Assembly (NCBI RefSeq): GCF_001006785.1
Contig: NZ_CDHO01000002.1
Location: forward strand, 434,001 to 498,000
Reading direction: 5' to 3'
DNA length: 64,000 bases
DNA from: Hyphomicrobium_B sp001006785
GTDB lineage: Bacteria; Pseudomonadota; Alphaproteobacteria; Rhizobiales; Hyphomicrobiaceae
Numbering within the stretch: position 1 is the stretch's first letter; each line of letters opens with the position of its first letter. The translations under genes and the position numbers were made by a program. Shown in pieces: positions 25,491 to 33,837 of the stretch. The notes under the pieces were generated by a model. The model made no database searches and was not told the origin of the DNA. It worked only from the letters and a program-made list of their open reading frames with translations.

Positions 25491-26995
25491 CAAACAGCAA
25501 TCTTCTGATTGTATTCACCGACCTCCGGGAAGCGCGACAGCTGCTGGTCGATGTCCTTGAAGATCGCCTTCATGTTGGCTTCCGACGTCGGGCTTTCGAC
25601 GACGACGACAAGCTCGGGCTTGTTCGACGAGGCGCGCACGAGGCCCCATGTGCCATCTTCCAGCATCACGCGCACGCCGTTGACGGTGATCAGATCGCGA
25701 ATAGCCTGACCCGCGACATGGCCGCCGCTGTCCTTCTGGCGCTTGTAGTGCTCGGTGATGCGCTCGACGACATCGTATTTCTTTTCGTCGTCGCAATGCG
25801 GCGACATCGTCGGCGAACTCCACGTCTTCGGCAGCGCGTCGCGAAGATCGGCAATCGACTTATCCGGATTGCGGTCGAGCATATCGCAGACGGCAAGCGC
25901 CGCGACGAGGCCGTCGTCGTAGCCACGTCCGAGCGGCGTGTTGAAGAAGAAGTGGCCGGACTTCTCGAAACCGACCAGCGTCTTGTTCTCGAAGTTGAAG
26001 CGCTTGATGTAGCTGTGGCCGGTTTTCCAATACGTCGTGGTCGCGCCGTTCGCGATGAGGACGGGATCGGTCGTGAACAGGCCCGTCGATTTCACGTCGA
26101 CGACGAACTTCGCGTTGCGATGGAGCGAAGAAATATCGCGGGCCAGCATGACGCCGACCTTGTCCGCGAAAATCTCGTGCCCGTCGTTCGCGACGACGCC
26201 GCAGCGATCGCCGTCGCCATCGAAGGCAAGCCCGACGTCGGCGTTGGTTTCGCGAACCTTGGCCGCAACCGCGTGCAGCATCTTCATGTCTTCGGGGTTC
26301 GGATTGTGGTTCGGGAAGGAATGATCGAGGTCCGTGTTCAGCGGAACGACCTCGCAGCCGACAGCCGACAGAACTTCTGCCGCGAACGCACCCGCCGTTC
26401 CGTTGCCGCATGCTGCCACGACTTTGAGACGGCGCTTCAGCTTCGGGCGGTTCGTCAGCGATTTGACGTAGCGCTCGGCCATGTCGTGCACGAAGATATA
26501 ACGGCCGCCGGTGCGCGTTTCATAGTCGCCGTTGAGAACGATCGATTTCAGCTCCGACATGTCGTCGGGTCCGAACGTCAACGGTCGCGACAGACCCATC
26601 TTGATGCCCGTCCAGCCGTTGTCGTTATGGCTGGCGGTGACCATCGCCACGCCTTCGACGTCGAGTTCGAACTGCGCGAAGTACGCCATCGGCGACAGCG
26701 CGAGACCGATGTCGTGGACCTCGCAGCCGCCTGCCAGAAGTCCGGTCATCAGCGCCTGCTTCACCGCGCCCGAATACCAGCGGTAGTCGTGCCCGACGAC
26801 GATGCGTCGGGGAACGCCGCGCCGCGTGAACAGCGTCGCCATGCCGAGCCCGACGGCATTGAGACCCATCAGATTGATTTCTTCGGGGAACAGCCAGCGC
26901 GCGTCATATTCGCGAAAGCCGGTCGGCTTGACGAGCGGCAGTCGTTCGAAATCGGCGGTGTTGGGTTTGAGGTCGGCGCGTGGCTTCGGCAGCAT
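25490..26995 (-). CDS. Phosphomannomutase/phosphoglucomutase
   Basis: A 501-residue alpha-D-phosphohexomutase. Its motifs come in order: the phosphoserine loop MVTASHNDNGWTGIKM, the metal-binding DGDGDRCGVV, the sugar-binding GFEKSGHFFFN, and a C-terminal phosphate-binding domain. It interconverts hexose 1- and 6-phosphates (mannose and probably glucose), feeding exopolysaccharide, lipopolysaccharide and trehalose or glycogen routes. It is transcribed alone. Confidence 0.94.
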   Translation of the reverse strand: MLPKPRADLKPNTADFERLPLVKPTGFREYDARWLFPEEINLMGLNAVGLGMATLFTRRGVPRRIVVGHDYRWYSGAVKQALMTGLLAGGCEVHDIGLALSPMAYFAQFELDVEGVAMVTASHNDNGWTGIKMGLSRPLTFGPDDMSELKSIVLNGDYETRTGGRYIFVHDMAERYVKSLTNRPKLKRRLKVVAACGNGTAGAFAAEVLSAVGCEVVPLNTDLDHSFPNHNPNPEDMKMLHAVAAKVRETNADVGLAFDGDGDRCGVVANDGHEIFADKVGVMLARDISSLHRNAKFVVDVKSTGLFTTDPVLIANGATTTYWKTGHSYIKRFNFENKTLVGFEKSGHFFFNTPLGRGYDDGLVAALAVCDMLDRNPDKSIADLRDALPKTWSSPTMSPHCDDEKKYDVVERITEHYKRQKDSGGHVAGQAIRDLITVNGVRVMLEDGTWGLVRASSNKPELVVVVESPTSEANMKAIFKDIDQQLSRFPEVGEYNQKIAV

Positions 26996-27100
26996 GCAAT
27001 CTGATCCTTAAACGGCGTTCCGTGACCGCGACCGGAACCGATCGCGCGGCACGCGCAACAGTGGACTGGCTAATGGCGTCGGGGGTGAGACTTAGAGGAA

Positions 27101-27676
27101 CTACTCTTGAAGCACTAGGGTTCCGGACCGCATTTCGACGCGGGAAAGTCGTCCTAAAAATGACATTCCGAGCAGTGTTCGGTCGGATTTACCCCTTTCG
27201 GACACGACCCCGGCAACATTGCGAACCGTAATGTCTCCGATCTCGATCCGGGAAATTGTGACAGGCGCGACCCGAGCCGTTCCATTGGCTGTTTGCGCGA
27301 TACCCGTGAAGTCTGCCGGATTGACGTAGATGCCGGCGCGGCGGGCATCGTCGTAGGTGAGCGCCACGAGAGACGCTCCGGTATCGACCATGACGCCGAT
27401 GGTGCGTCCGTTGATCTCGGCTTCGGTCTGGAAATGGCCGTAGGCGCCGGCCGGCAATGCGACGGTGCCACGTTCGGCGACCGGCCGCTGGGCCTTCTCC
27501 TGCACGGACTGAGGAGAGTCGGCGCTCGCAGTGGGGCCAGCGTCGGGCGTGGTTTCGAAAAGACTTCTCGCGAACCCCGCGACGACTCCCGGATGCGTGA
27601 GCGTATAGGCAAAGCCCGCAGCGCCGGCGGTCGCGAGCGCGAGGGACGCATAAAGACTGACGGTTGCCGAAGACAT
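27101..27676 (-). CDS. Membrane-anchored retropepsin-like aspartic protease (TIGR02281 type), copy 2
   Basis: A 191-residue protein from the ATG at 27676, with one N-terminal membrane segment (VSLYASLALATAGAAGFAY), a variable linker, and a C-terminal retroviral-type aspartic protease domain. The catalytic motif is VDTGASLVALT; a flap region (TANGTARVAPVTI) and the closing TLLGMSFLGRL are also present. Half-pepsins of this kind act as dimers on the periplasmic side; substrates are unknown. It is the second of two adjacent paralogues. Confidence 0.85.
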   Translation of the reverse strand: MSSATVSLYASLALATAGAAGFAYTLTHPGVVAGFARSLFETTPDAGPTASADSPQSVQEKAQRPVAERGTVALPAGAYGHFQTEAEINGRTIGVMVDTGASLVALTYDDARRAGIYVNPADFTGIAQTANGTARVAPVTISRIEIGDITVRNVAGVVSERGKSDRTLLGMSFLGRLSRVEMRSGTLVLQE

Positions 27677-27719
27677 TATCGAAGCTCCGAGCCTCATGAC
27701 GGGAAGCGAAAAGCTGTGC

Positions 27720-28424
27720 CTATTGCCTGAGCGTAATGAAGTCTCCGGCCACCTGATAAGACGTGAGACGCCTTAAGAAACTCATACCGAGCAAGCTTTC
27801 GTTAAGAGTTCCGGGCTTTGCCACAAGTGCCTCGACATCATCGACCGTCAATTGTCCGACGCGAACGGACTTGAGCCGGACGGGCGCGAGATAGCTCGTG
27901 CCATTCGCAGTCTTCAGCGGCGTGTCGAACGTCACATGAGTGACATCGATGCCGGCCTTCTCGGCGTCGGATTGGCGGAGCACGACGGTCGCGGCACCGC
28001 TATCGACCAACATCGGGAACGCCTGTCCGTTGACTTCCGCGTTGGCAAGGAAGCCGTTATCGATTTTGCGAATGCGCACCGATGCGGGCGCGGACGCTGT
28101 CGCGATCGACGCAGCGATGTCGCGATCGCCCGACGTGAGTTCGCCGTGCGCCACCGTGAAAAAGTTCTTGATCATCGGGACCGGATCGACCCGCGTCGAG
28201 ACGGCGCCGACGACAGCGATAGCGCCGAGAGCGGCGATCGCCGCGAGGCGTCCGAAGCGTCGCTCGTTGTTATGATGCGAGAGCAGATACAGAAGGATGA
28301 GCGCGCCGATGACTGTGATCGCGATCGGCGGGCCTTGCATGGCTTCGAGACTGGAGCCGGTGAAAAGCAAGTACAGCAGCGCTCCGCCGAGCGCGACAAT
28401 CGCCGATATGAGAAACGCGAACAT
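27720..28424 (-). CDS. Membrane-anchored retropepsin-like aspartic protease (TIGR02281 type), copy 1
   Basis: A 234-residue paralogue of the next gene, with two or three N-terminal membrane segments (FLISAIVALGGALLYLLF, ITVIGALILLYLL, AAIAALGAIAVVGAV). The protease domain has the motif VDSGAATVVLR (Ser in place of the usual Thr, a common variant), the matching TANGTSYLAPVRL, and SLLGMSFLRRL. It starts just six bases after the histidine kinase stop, suggesting co-transcription of kinase and two proteases. The shared domain order and tail motifs indicate a tandem duplication. Confidence 0.85.
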   Translation of the reverse strand: MFAFLISAIVALGGALLYLLFTGSSLEAMQGPPIAITVIGALILLYLLSHHNNERRFGRLAAIAALGAIAVVGAVSTRVDPVPMIKNFFTVAHGELTSGDRDIAASIATASAPASVRIRKIDNGFLANAEVNGQAFPMLVDSGAATVVLRQSDAEKAGIDVTHVTFDTPLKTANGTSYLAPVRLKSVRVGQLTVDDVEALVAKPGTLNESLLGMSFLRRLTSYQVAGDFITLRQ

Positions 28425-28430
28425 CGAGCC

Positions 28431-30059
28431 TCACAGTCCTCCGCTGGCGCGATACGGCGTTGCTGCACCGTAAGGCGACGCGACGCGCATGCGCGGCTGG
28501 CGTGCGGGGCGCGGCGCGGGATCGCGGTGACGTTCCTGGCCGAGGGGCTGCAGCGGCGTGATGATCTGCAGAACGCGCTGGCGCGGCAATGTCACCGTAA
28601 CCTCGGTGCCCTTGCGCAGCTCCGACTGAAGATCAAACGTTCCGCCGTGCAGGCTGATGAGATTCTGAACGATAGGAAGGCCGAGACCGGTGCCGCCTTC
28701 CGCCGTCTGGTGCGCGAGCGAGCCTTGACCGAATGCCTGGAGCACGCGCGGGATTTCGTCTTTCGGAATGCCGGGTCCGGTATCGGAGATCGTCACGAAC
28801 TGTCCGCCGTCGGATGTATGCCCGACGGTGATTATGATGCGTCCGCCGCGCGGCGTGAACTTCAGCGCGTTTGAAAGCAGGTTGAGGCAGATCTGGCGCA
28901 TGGCGCGCGGATCGGCCCACACATGCGGCAAATCCGGCGCGAAGTCTTCGACGATGTGCAGCGTCTTGGCGTCGGCCTTTATCTTGATCAGGCGTCGGCA
29001 GTCCTCGGCGATATCCGTCAGACGAACCGTTTCCTCGTGCAGGTCGTAACGTCCCGCTTCGATGCGTGAGAGATCGAGGATCTCGTTGATGATGCAGAGG
29101 AGGTGATTGCCGCTTTCGTAGATGTTGTGCGCGTATTCGCGATACGTATCGCTTCCGATCGGCCCGAGAATTTCTTTCTCCATGACCTCGGAAAAGCCCA
29201 TGATCGCATTGAGCGGGGTTCTGAGTTCATGGCTCATCGTCGCGAGAAAACGCGACTTGGCCTTGTTTGCCGCTTCAGCGCGCCGCCGCGCTTCGTCCGA
29301 GATGGCGCTCGCTTCTTCGAGTTCCGAGATCAGGCTGTCCTTTTCCGCACGATACTCGACCATCGCGAGGGCCGTCGAATGCAGGCCTTGCGCCAGGTAG
29401 ACGAAAAAGACGTGGATGCCGATCGCCATCGACGCGAGCGCGAAATAGAACGGGTCGCCGAGCATGAAGAGCCGGCCGGTGACCGCCAGCGTCATCGGCA
29501 CGGTGCCGGCAAGAAACACGTGCGGCAACGTCGACGAAAACGTCATGCGGATCGCGAGCACGACCATCAACGTCGCGAAGATGAAGACATGCGAGGAGAA
29601 CGTCGCCGGAAGCGAATGAGCAGTCGGCGTGCTTGAGATGCCGATCAGCGCGAACGCGGCGAGCGCCAGGCCGTTGATTGCCTCGACGCGCACGAAGTGG
29701 CGTCGCCATTGTCCGACGTTGACGTCGGCGCGCGGAATGGAGAGCAGCCGCCGGCACTGGTCGAGCATGTAGACGCGAGAGATCGATACGATCGCGATCC
29801 ACATCGTCGCTTCCATCAGCGACGCCCAGAACATGGAGGCGATGTAGAAGATGAAGCACAGGGCCGGCATGGCGAACGGCGCGCTGGTCTCGTTGCGCGC
29901 GAACATCGTCAGCAGTTCGTATTCGAACTCGGGCTTGTGCGCGGTGCCGTGGGTGAGCCGGTCGCGAAACGATCGCAACTCGTCGTCGAGGTTCGAGCGG
30001 CGCGGCGCGCGAGGCTGATGCGCGCGACCCGTTTCGACGCTGTCTGCGTTATCGTCCAT
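28431..30059 (-). CDS. Membrane sensor histidine kinase
   Basis: A 542-residue kinase from the ATG at 30059. The N-terminal part has about six hydrophobic helices (for example FAMPALCFIFYIASMFWASL and TFSSHVFIFATLMVVLAI) and no recognisable extracytoplasmic ligand domain. A coiled-coil linker leads to the dimerisation/phosphoacceptor segment FLATMSHELRTPLNAIMGF and a full ATPase domain (NLLSNALKFTP, SDTGPGIP, GGTGLGLPIV). No response regulator gene is adjacent, so it may signal through a shared or remote partner. The two retropepsin-like genes follow directly. Confidence 0.92.
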   Translation of the reverse strand: MDDNADSVETGRAHQPRAPRRSNLDDELRSFRDRLTHGTAHKPEFEYELLTMFARNETSAPFAMPALCFIFYIASMFWASLMEATMWIAIVSISRVYMLDQCRRLLSIPRADVNVGQWRRHFVRVEAINGLALAAFALIGISSTPTAHSLPATFSSHVFIFATLMVVLAIRMTFSSTLPHVFLAGTVPMTLAVTGRLFMLGDPFYFALASMAIGIHVFFVYLAQGLHSTALAMVEYRAEKDSLISELEEASAISDEARRRAEAANKAKSRFLATMSHELRTPLNAIMGFSEVMEKEILGPIGSDTYREYAHNIYESGNHLLCIINEILDLSRIEAGRYDLHEETVRLTDIAEDCRRLIKIKADAKTLHIVEDFAPDLPHVWADPRAMRQICLNLLSNALKFTPRGGRIIITVGHTSDGGQFVTISDTGPGIPKDEIPRVLQAFGQGSLAHQTAEGGTGLGLPIVQNLISLHGGTFDLQSELRKGTEVTVTLPRQRVLQIITPLQPLGQERHRDPAPRPARQPRMRVASPYGAATPYRASGGL

Positions 30060-30151
30060 ACTGCCGGCATACCCACTGACGTGCCGCAGCAACCCAACGC
30101 TCGCGACCTCCCGTAAAGTGGCGTTAATTCGTTAATGCAAGGCTTAAAGCA

Positions 30152-30724
30152 GTGGCGATGCAGCGAAAAACCGGGGTTTGGCAGAACTGGTCGCGGGCAC
30201 GGCGGCTCAAAGCTGTGCGGTTGGCGGCGCTGGTGGCCCTTGCTTTGGTGGTGGCGTATCTCCAGCGAGGACGAGGGGCGAGGCATGCCGATCCCGGAGC
30301 GCCATTCCCGCCGTCCGTCAGCGGTCGCGCCGAGCTGATCGATGGCGATAGTCTGCGGGTCGGCGGCCATGAGGTTCGCCTGAAAGGCATCGATGCGCCG
30401 GAGGGGCGGCAGACGTGCCGGACGAATGGAACGCCCTGGCGATGCGGAGACGCCGCGCGCGATGCGCTCGGACGGATGATCGGCGGCGAATCCATCACCT
30501 GTGCCGTGAGCGAGCGGGACCGTTTTGGCCGGCTGCTGGCGACCTGCCGCATTGGAGATCGCAACCTCAACGCCGCGATGGTCGCGGCCGGAATGGCGGT
30601 CGCATATGGCAGCTATGAACGCGAGCAAGCGGCCGCAAAAGCCGAGCGCCGCGGAATATGGGACGCGGAATTTCAGATGCCGCGCCAATGGCGCGACGAA
30701 AACAACGGCTCATACGCGAGGTAG
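30152..30724 (+). CDS. Membrane-tethered thermonuclease-family (SNase-like) protein
   Basis: A 190-residue protein starting at GTG 30152 (an ATG two codons later is equally possible). A positively charged N terminus and one membrane helix (RLAALVALALVVAYL) precede a staphylococcal-nuclease domain with GRAELIDGDSLRVGG, VRLKGIDAPE, SERDRFGRLLATC and MVAAGMAVAY. The active-site Arg, Asp and Glu positions of the family are kept. It should cut nucleic acid on the periplasmic side or at the membrane. The GST gene starts six bases later. Confidence 0.87.
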   Translation: MAMQRKTGVWQNWSRARRLKAVRLAALVALALVVAYLQRGRGARHADPGAPFPPSVSGRAELIDGDSLRVGGHEVRLKGIDAPEGRQTCRTNGTPWRCGDAARDALGRMIGGESITCAVSERDRFGRLLATCRIGDRNLNAAMVAAGMAVAYGSYEREQAAAKAERRGIWDAEFQMPRQWRDENNGSYAR

Positions 30725-30729
30725 GAAAC

Positions 30730-31341
30730 ATGCTGATTATCGAAACAAAACGCGCGCCGAACCCGCGTCGAGTCACGATCTTTCTCGCGGAAAAAGGCAT
30801 CGACGTTCCGCGTGAGGAACGCGATCTGATGACGGGCGATCTGCGCCTCGATGACTTCTCGGCCGTCAATCCCTGGCAGCGTGTGCCGGTGCTTGTTCTC
30901 GACGACGGTACGGCCATTTCAGAGTCGGTCGCGATCTGCCGTTATTTCGAGGAACTACAACCCGAGCCGCCACTGTTCGGAACGGGTGCCGTCGGCAAAG
31001 CCGAGGTCGAGATGTGGAACAGGCGGGTCGAACTCGGCCTCTTCGCCGCCGTCGCCAGCGTCTTTCGTCACTTGCATCCGCGAATGGCGCATCTCGAAGT
31101 CCCGCAGGTGACGCCGTGGGGCGAGGCCAACAAGGAGAAGGTTAACGCCGAGTTGACGAAGCTTGATCGCCGCCTCGCCGAAAGCCCGTTCATCGCCGGC
31201 CCTGCGTACTCGATTGCCGACATCACCGCGTTGGTCGCGATCGACTTCATGAAGCCGGCCAAGCTGGCGGCGCCCGATGGACACGCCAACGTCATGCGCT
31301 GGTACCGCGAGGTGGCAGCGCGGCCCAGTGCATCCGCTTAG
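30730..31341 (+). CDS. Glutathione S-transferase family protein
   Basis: A 203-residue cytoplasmic protein. The ATG at 30730 follows AGGAAAC and matches the beginning of the thioredoxin-like domain (LIIETKRAPNPRRVTIFLAEKGID). The glutathione-binding stretch WQRVPVLVLDDGTAISESVAICRYFEE is standard. A helical C-terminal domain follows, with the conserved GPAYSIADITALVAIDF. It conjugates or uses glutathione in detoxification; the substrate is unknown. Confidence 0.92.
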   Translation: MLIIETKRAPNPRRVTIFLAEKGIDVPREERDLMTGDLRLDDFSAVNPWQRVPVLVLDDGTAISESVAICRYFEELQPEPPLFGTGAVGKAEVEMWNRRVELGLFAAVASVFRHLHPRMAHLEVPQVTPWGEANKEKVNAELTKLDRRLAESPFIAGPAYSIADITALVAIDFMKPAKLAAPDGHANVMRWYREVAARPSASA

Positions 31342-31352
31342 CGGCTGCGATT

Positions 31353-31403
31353 GAAAAATATTTCCAACATTTTTATTGACTAAGGGCCTGCGAAAAATAT
31401 TAA
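31353..31403 (+). promoter_or_regulatory. Promoter and candidate operator of the Lrp-type gene
   Basis: GAAAAATATT occurs twice, at 31353-31362 and 31392-31401, 39 bases apart in the same orientation; the first is part of the palindrome GAAAAATATTTC. A sigma-70-like promoter TTGACT (31376-31381), 16-base gap, TATTAA (31398-31403) overlaps the second copy. The AT-rich repeats fit Lrp-family binding sites and suggest autoregulation. Confidence 0.5.
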
Positions 31404-31450
31404 TCTCAGATTTCGGGATCAAATTAAAATCATGTTCCGGAGAGGCCGTG

Positions 31451-31951
31451 ATGTTGGATGAAATGGATGTCAAAATTCTGCGCATCCTGCAGGAAGACTG
31501 CACGCGGCCGGTTGCCGACATCGGCAAGGAGGTCGGGCTCTCGACGACGCCCTGCTGGCGGCGGGTGCAGAAGCTCGAAGAAGCCGGTGTCATTCAGCGC
31601 CGCGTCGCCATCCTCGACGCGCATCAGATCAATGCCGGCGTGACGGTCTTCGTCTCGATCAAGACCGACAAGCACTCGCTCAACTGGCTGGAGAAATTTC
31701 ATACCGCCGTCGCCGAATTTCCGGAGGTCGTGGAATTCTATCGCATGTCGGGCGACATCGATTATCTCCTGCGCGTCGCCGTTCCGGACATCGCCGCTTA
31801 TGACGTCTTCTATAAAAAGCTGATCTCGCGCATCGAAATCGCGAAAGTTTCGTCGGCGTTCGCGATGGAGCAGATCAAGTATACGACCGCGCTGCCGTTA
31901 CAGTTCGCATTGCCCGCGAGCGAGGCGAAGCCGGAACGCATCGAAGCCTGA
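31451..31951 (+). CDS. Lrp/AsnC-family transcriptional regulator
   Basis: A 166-residue regulator from the ATG at 31451, preceded by GGAGAGG. The N-terminal helix-turn-helix (LDEMDVKILRILQED, ADIGKEVGLSTTPCWRRVQKLEE) is followed by the ligand-binding RAM domain (VTVFVSIKTDKHS, FPEVVEFYRMSGDIDYLLRV). It would respond to an amino acid or related metabolite. A duplicated AT-rich site overlaps its promoter. Convergent with the dehydrogenase gene downstream. Confidence 0.94.
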   Translation: MLDEMDVKILRILQEDCTRPVADIGKEVGLSTTPCWRRVQKLEEAGVIQRRVAILDAHQINAGVTVFVSIKTDKHSLNWLEKFHTAVAEFPEVVEFYRMSGDIDYLLRVAVPDIAAYDVFYKKLISRIEIAKVSSAFAMEQIKYTTALPLQFALPASEAKPERIEA

Positions 31952-31963
31952 CCCGTCGCTCGA

Positions 31964-32857
31964 TCACGACTTCGTTTTGATACCTGATTTCGGATCGAGG
32001 CGCGCAATAAGGCTCGATGTATCCCAACGGCCGCCACCGTCAGCCGCGATCTCCGCGTAGAAACTATCGATGAGACGCGTGGCCGGAAGTTCGGCGCCGT
32101 TCGAAGTTGCTTCGCTCAGGCAGATGCCGAGATCCTTGCGCATCCAATCGACCGCGAATCCGAAATCGAATTCCCGCGCGTGCATCGTTTTCCAGCGGTT
32201 TTCCATCTGCCACGACTGCGCCGCGCCCTTTGATATCGTCGCGATCAGCGCTTCGATATCGAGGCCTGCGTGTTCCGCGAAATGGATCGCTTCGGCGAGG
32301 CCTTGCACGACACCCGCGACCGCGATCTGATTGCACATTTTTGCAAGCTGACCCGAGCCCGATGGTCCCATGCGACGGACGCTGCGTGCGAATGCTGCGA
32401 TCAAAGGTTCGGCGCGCGCATAAGCGGCCTCATCGCCGCCGGCCATCACGGTCAATGCGCCAGCCTCGGCGCCGGACTGGCCGCCGGAAACGGGACAATC
32501 GAGAAAATGCAAACCGCGAGCATCGGCGGCGGATGCAAGTTCGCGCGCAAGCTGCGCCGACGCCGTCGTATGATCGATGAAGATCGCGGCGGGCTTCATT
32601 GCTTGGAACGCGCCGTCAGGGCCGGTCGTCACGCTGCGCACGTCGTCGTCATTGCCGACGCAGGCGAATACGGCGTCGCAATCGCGTGCAGCCTCGGCAG
32701 GCGTCGAAGCCGTTTCGCCGCCGAACTGCTCGCGCCATTTGGCGGCTTTCTCAGGCGAGCGGTTATAGACGACCACGTCGTGACCGCCACGGGTCTTGAG
32801 ATACCCCGCCATCGGATAGCCCATCACGCCAAGCCCGAGCCATGCCACTTTCGCCAT
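31964..32857 (-). CDS. 3-hydroxyisobutyrate-dehydrogenase-family NAD(P) reductase
   Basis: A 297-residue beta-hydroxyacid dehydrogenase. The ATG at 32857 is preceded by AGGAG and begins the Rossmann domain (VAWLGLGVMGYPMAGYL). The substrate loop DCPVSGGQSGAEAGALTVM and the catalytic-lysine motif GSGQLAKMCNQ are intact. Possible substrates include 3-hydroxyisobutyrate, tartronate semialdehyde, glyoxylate or succinic semialdehyde, which the sequence does not decide. A longer frame upstream reads as low-complexity arginine/proline sequence and is not used. Confidence 0.92.
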   Translation of the reverse strand: MAKVAWLGLGVMGYPMAGYLKTRGGHDVVVYNRSPEKAAKWREQFGGETASTPAEAARDCDAVFACVGNDDDVRSVTTGPDGAFQAMKPAAIFIDHTTASAQLARELASAADARGLHFLDCPVSGGQSGAEAGALTVMAGGDEAAYARAEPLIAAFARSVRRMGPSGSGQLAKMCNQIAVAGVVQGLAEAIHFAEHAGLDIEALIATISKGAAQSWQMENRWKTMHAREFDFGFAVDWMRKDLGICLSEATSNGAELPATRLIDSFYAEIAADGGGRWDTSSLIARLDPKSGIKTKS

Positions 32858-32957
32858 GCCGTCAATTCTCCTGCGCCCAGCCGGATTTTTTTGCAGCTGG
32901 CTTATACAGCGGATCGTGTACCGCGTGCGTAGCGGCGAAACGACTTTACTCGGGAAG

Positions 32958-33620
32958 CTAGTCGCGATCGTCAGGATAGCGACCGCCGAATTGCGCATCG
33001 CCGCGCGTCGGCACGCCGCGAACCGTGCAGACCGCGTCGTCACGTCGGTCGCGCACGCAATCGACGTGCCTTTGATCGGCCAATCGCCATTGTGAGAACT
33101 CTGGACCGAAACTCGCCGCAGCTTTGCTTCGCCAGGCTTCGATGGCGGCGCGGCGGGCATCCTGCTCGCGCACGTCGAAGGGGACGCTGCGGTCGGGCGC
33201 GTTCGCCGTTGCTTCGATGAGGCGGCTGGCGGTGGACCCCGGAGGCGGCGCGGATCCGCCTGCGGGCGGCGACATGGGGCGATCAGGAGGCACGTAGGCG
33301 TCGCCCCGATTGCTGCGATCGTCACGATCGGATTCATCGGCTTGACCGGGCGGAGGCGGGCGCCATGCATCGTCGCGACCCGTGGGCGCGGCGGCCTGCG
33401 GCCTCGCGACATTCGCTGGCGCATATTTCGGTTCCGCCGGAACCCGTCCCGAGGAGTTGGCCGGTGAATTCTCGGCGTCGCTGCCCGCCTGGTTTCCCTG
33501 CCCATAGGGCCGGTACGAGTACTTCGCGTCAGCGGCGCTATCGGCGGCCATCGCCACGGTCGGCGCGACGCCTGTCAGAAGCACCAGCGTCAGCACGGAT
33601 ATCGAAAGTCGGCCATACAT
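32958..33620 (-). CDS. Exported proline-rich hypothetical protein
   Basis: A 220-residue protein with a clear signal peptide (LSISVLTLVLLTGVAPTVAMA, cut before ADSAA). A disordered, proline- and charge-rich middle of about 110 residues is followed by a compact C-terminal part (ARRAAIEAWRSKAAASFGPEF, then HVDCVRDRRDDAVCTVRGVP) with two cysteines that could form a disulfide. No family is recognised. It is probably periplasmic and stands alone. Confidence 0.65.
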   Translation of the reverse strand: MYGRLSISVLTLVLLTGVAPTVAMAADSAADAKYSYRPYGQGNQAGSDAENSPANSSGRVPAEPKYAPANVARPQAAAPTGRDDAWRPPPPGQADESDRDDRSNRGDAYVPPDRPMSPPAGGSAPPPGSTASRLIEATANAPDRSVPFDVREQDARRAAIEAWRSKAAASFGPEFSQWRLADQRHVDCVRDRRDDAVCTVRGVPTRGDAQFGGRYPDDRD

Positions 33621-33837
33621 TCAGATTGCTCCAATGGCTGGTAAACGCGCTGAACGGCTTGGCGGCGCCAAGTCTCCATCGCGCATCTGAGTTAAATCTG
33701 AATGGCATCGTTAGGGAACATTCAGGTTGCTTTACTCCATCGCCGAGATGCCGCGGAGAATCGAAACCGGGCTATGCTATGAGCCTCGATGATCCCAACC
33801 TCAGCGCTGCAAAAGCGGCGGAATTGAAGACATTCTA

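Noticed and set aside
32858..33505. N-terminal extension of the hydroxyisobutyrate-dehydrogenase-type gene to 33505
   Set aside because: The extension is low-complexity Arg/Pro/Thr sequence antisense to the exported hypothetical gene, whereas the ATG at 32857 has an AGGAG site and begins the Rossmann domain.
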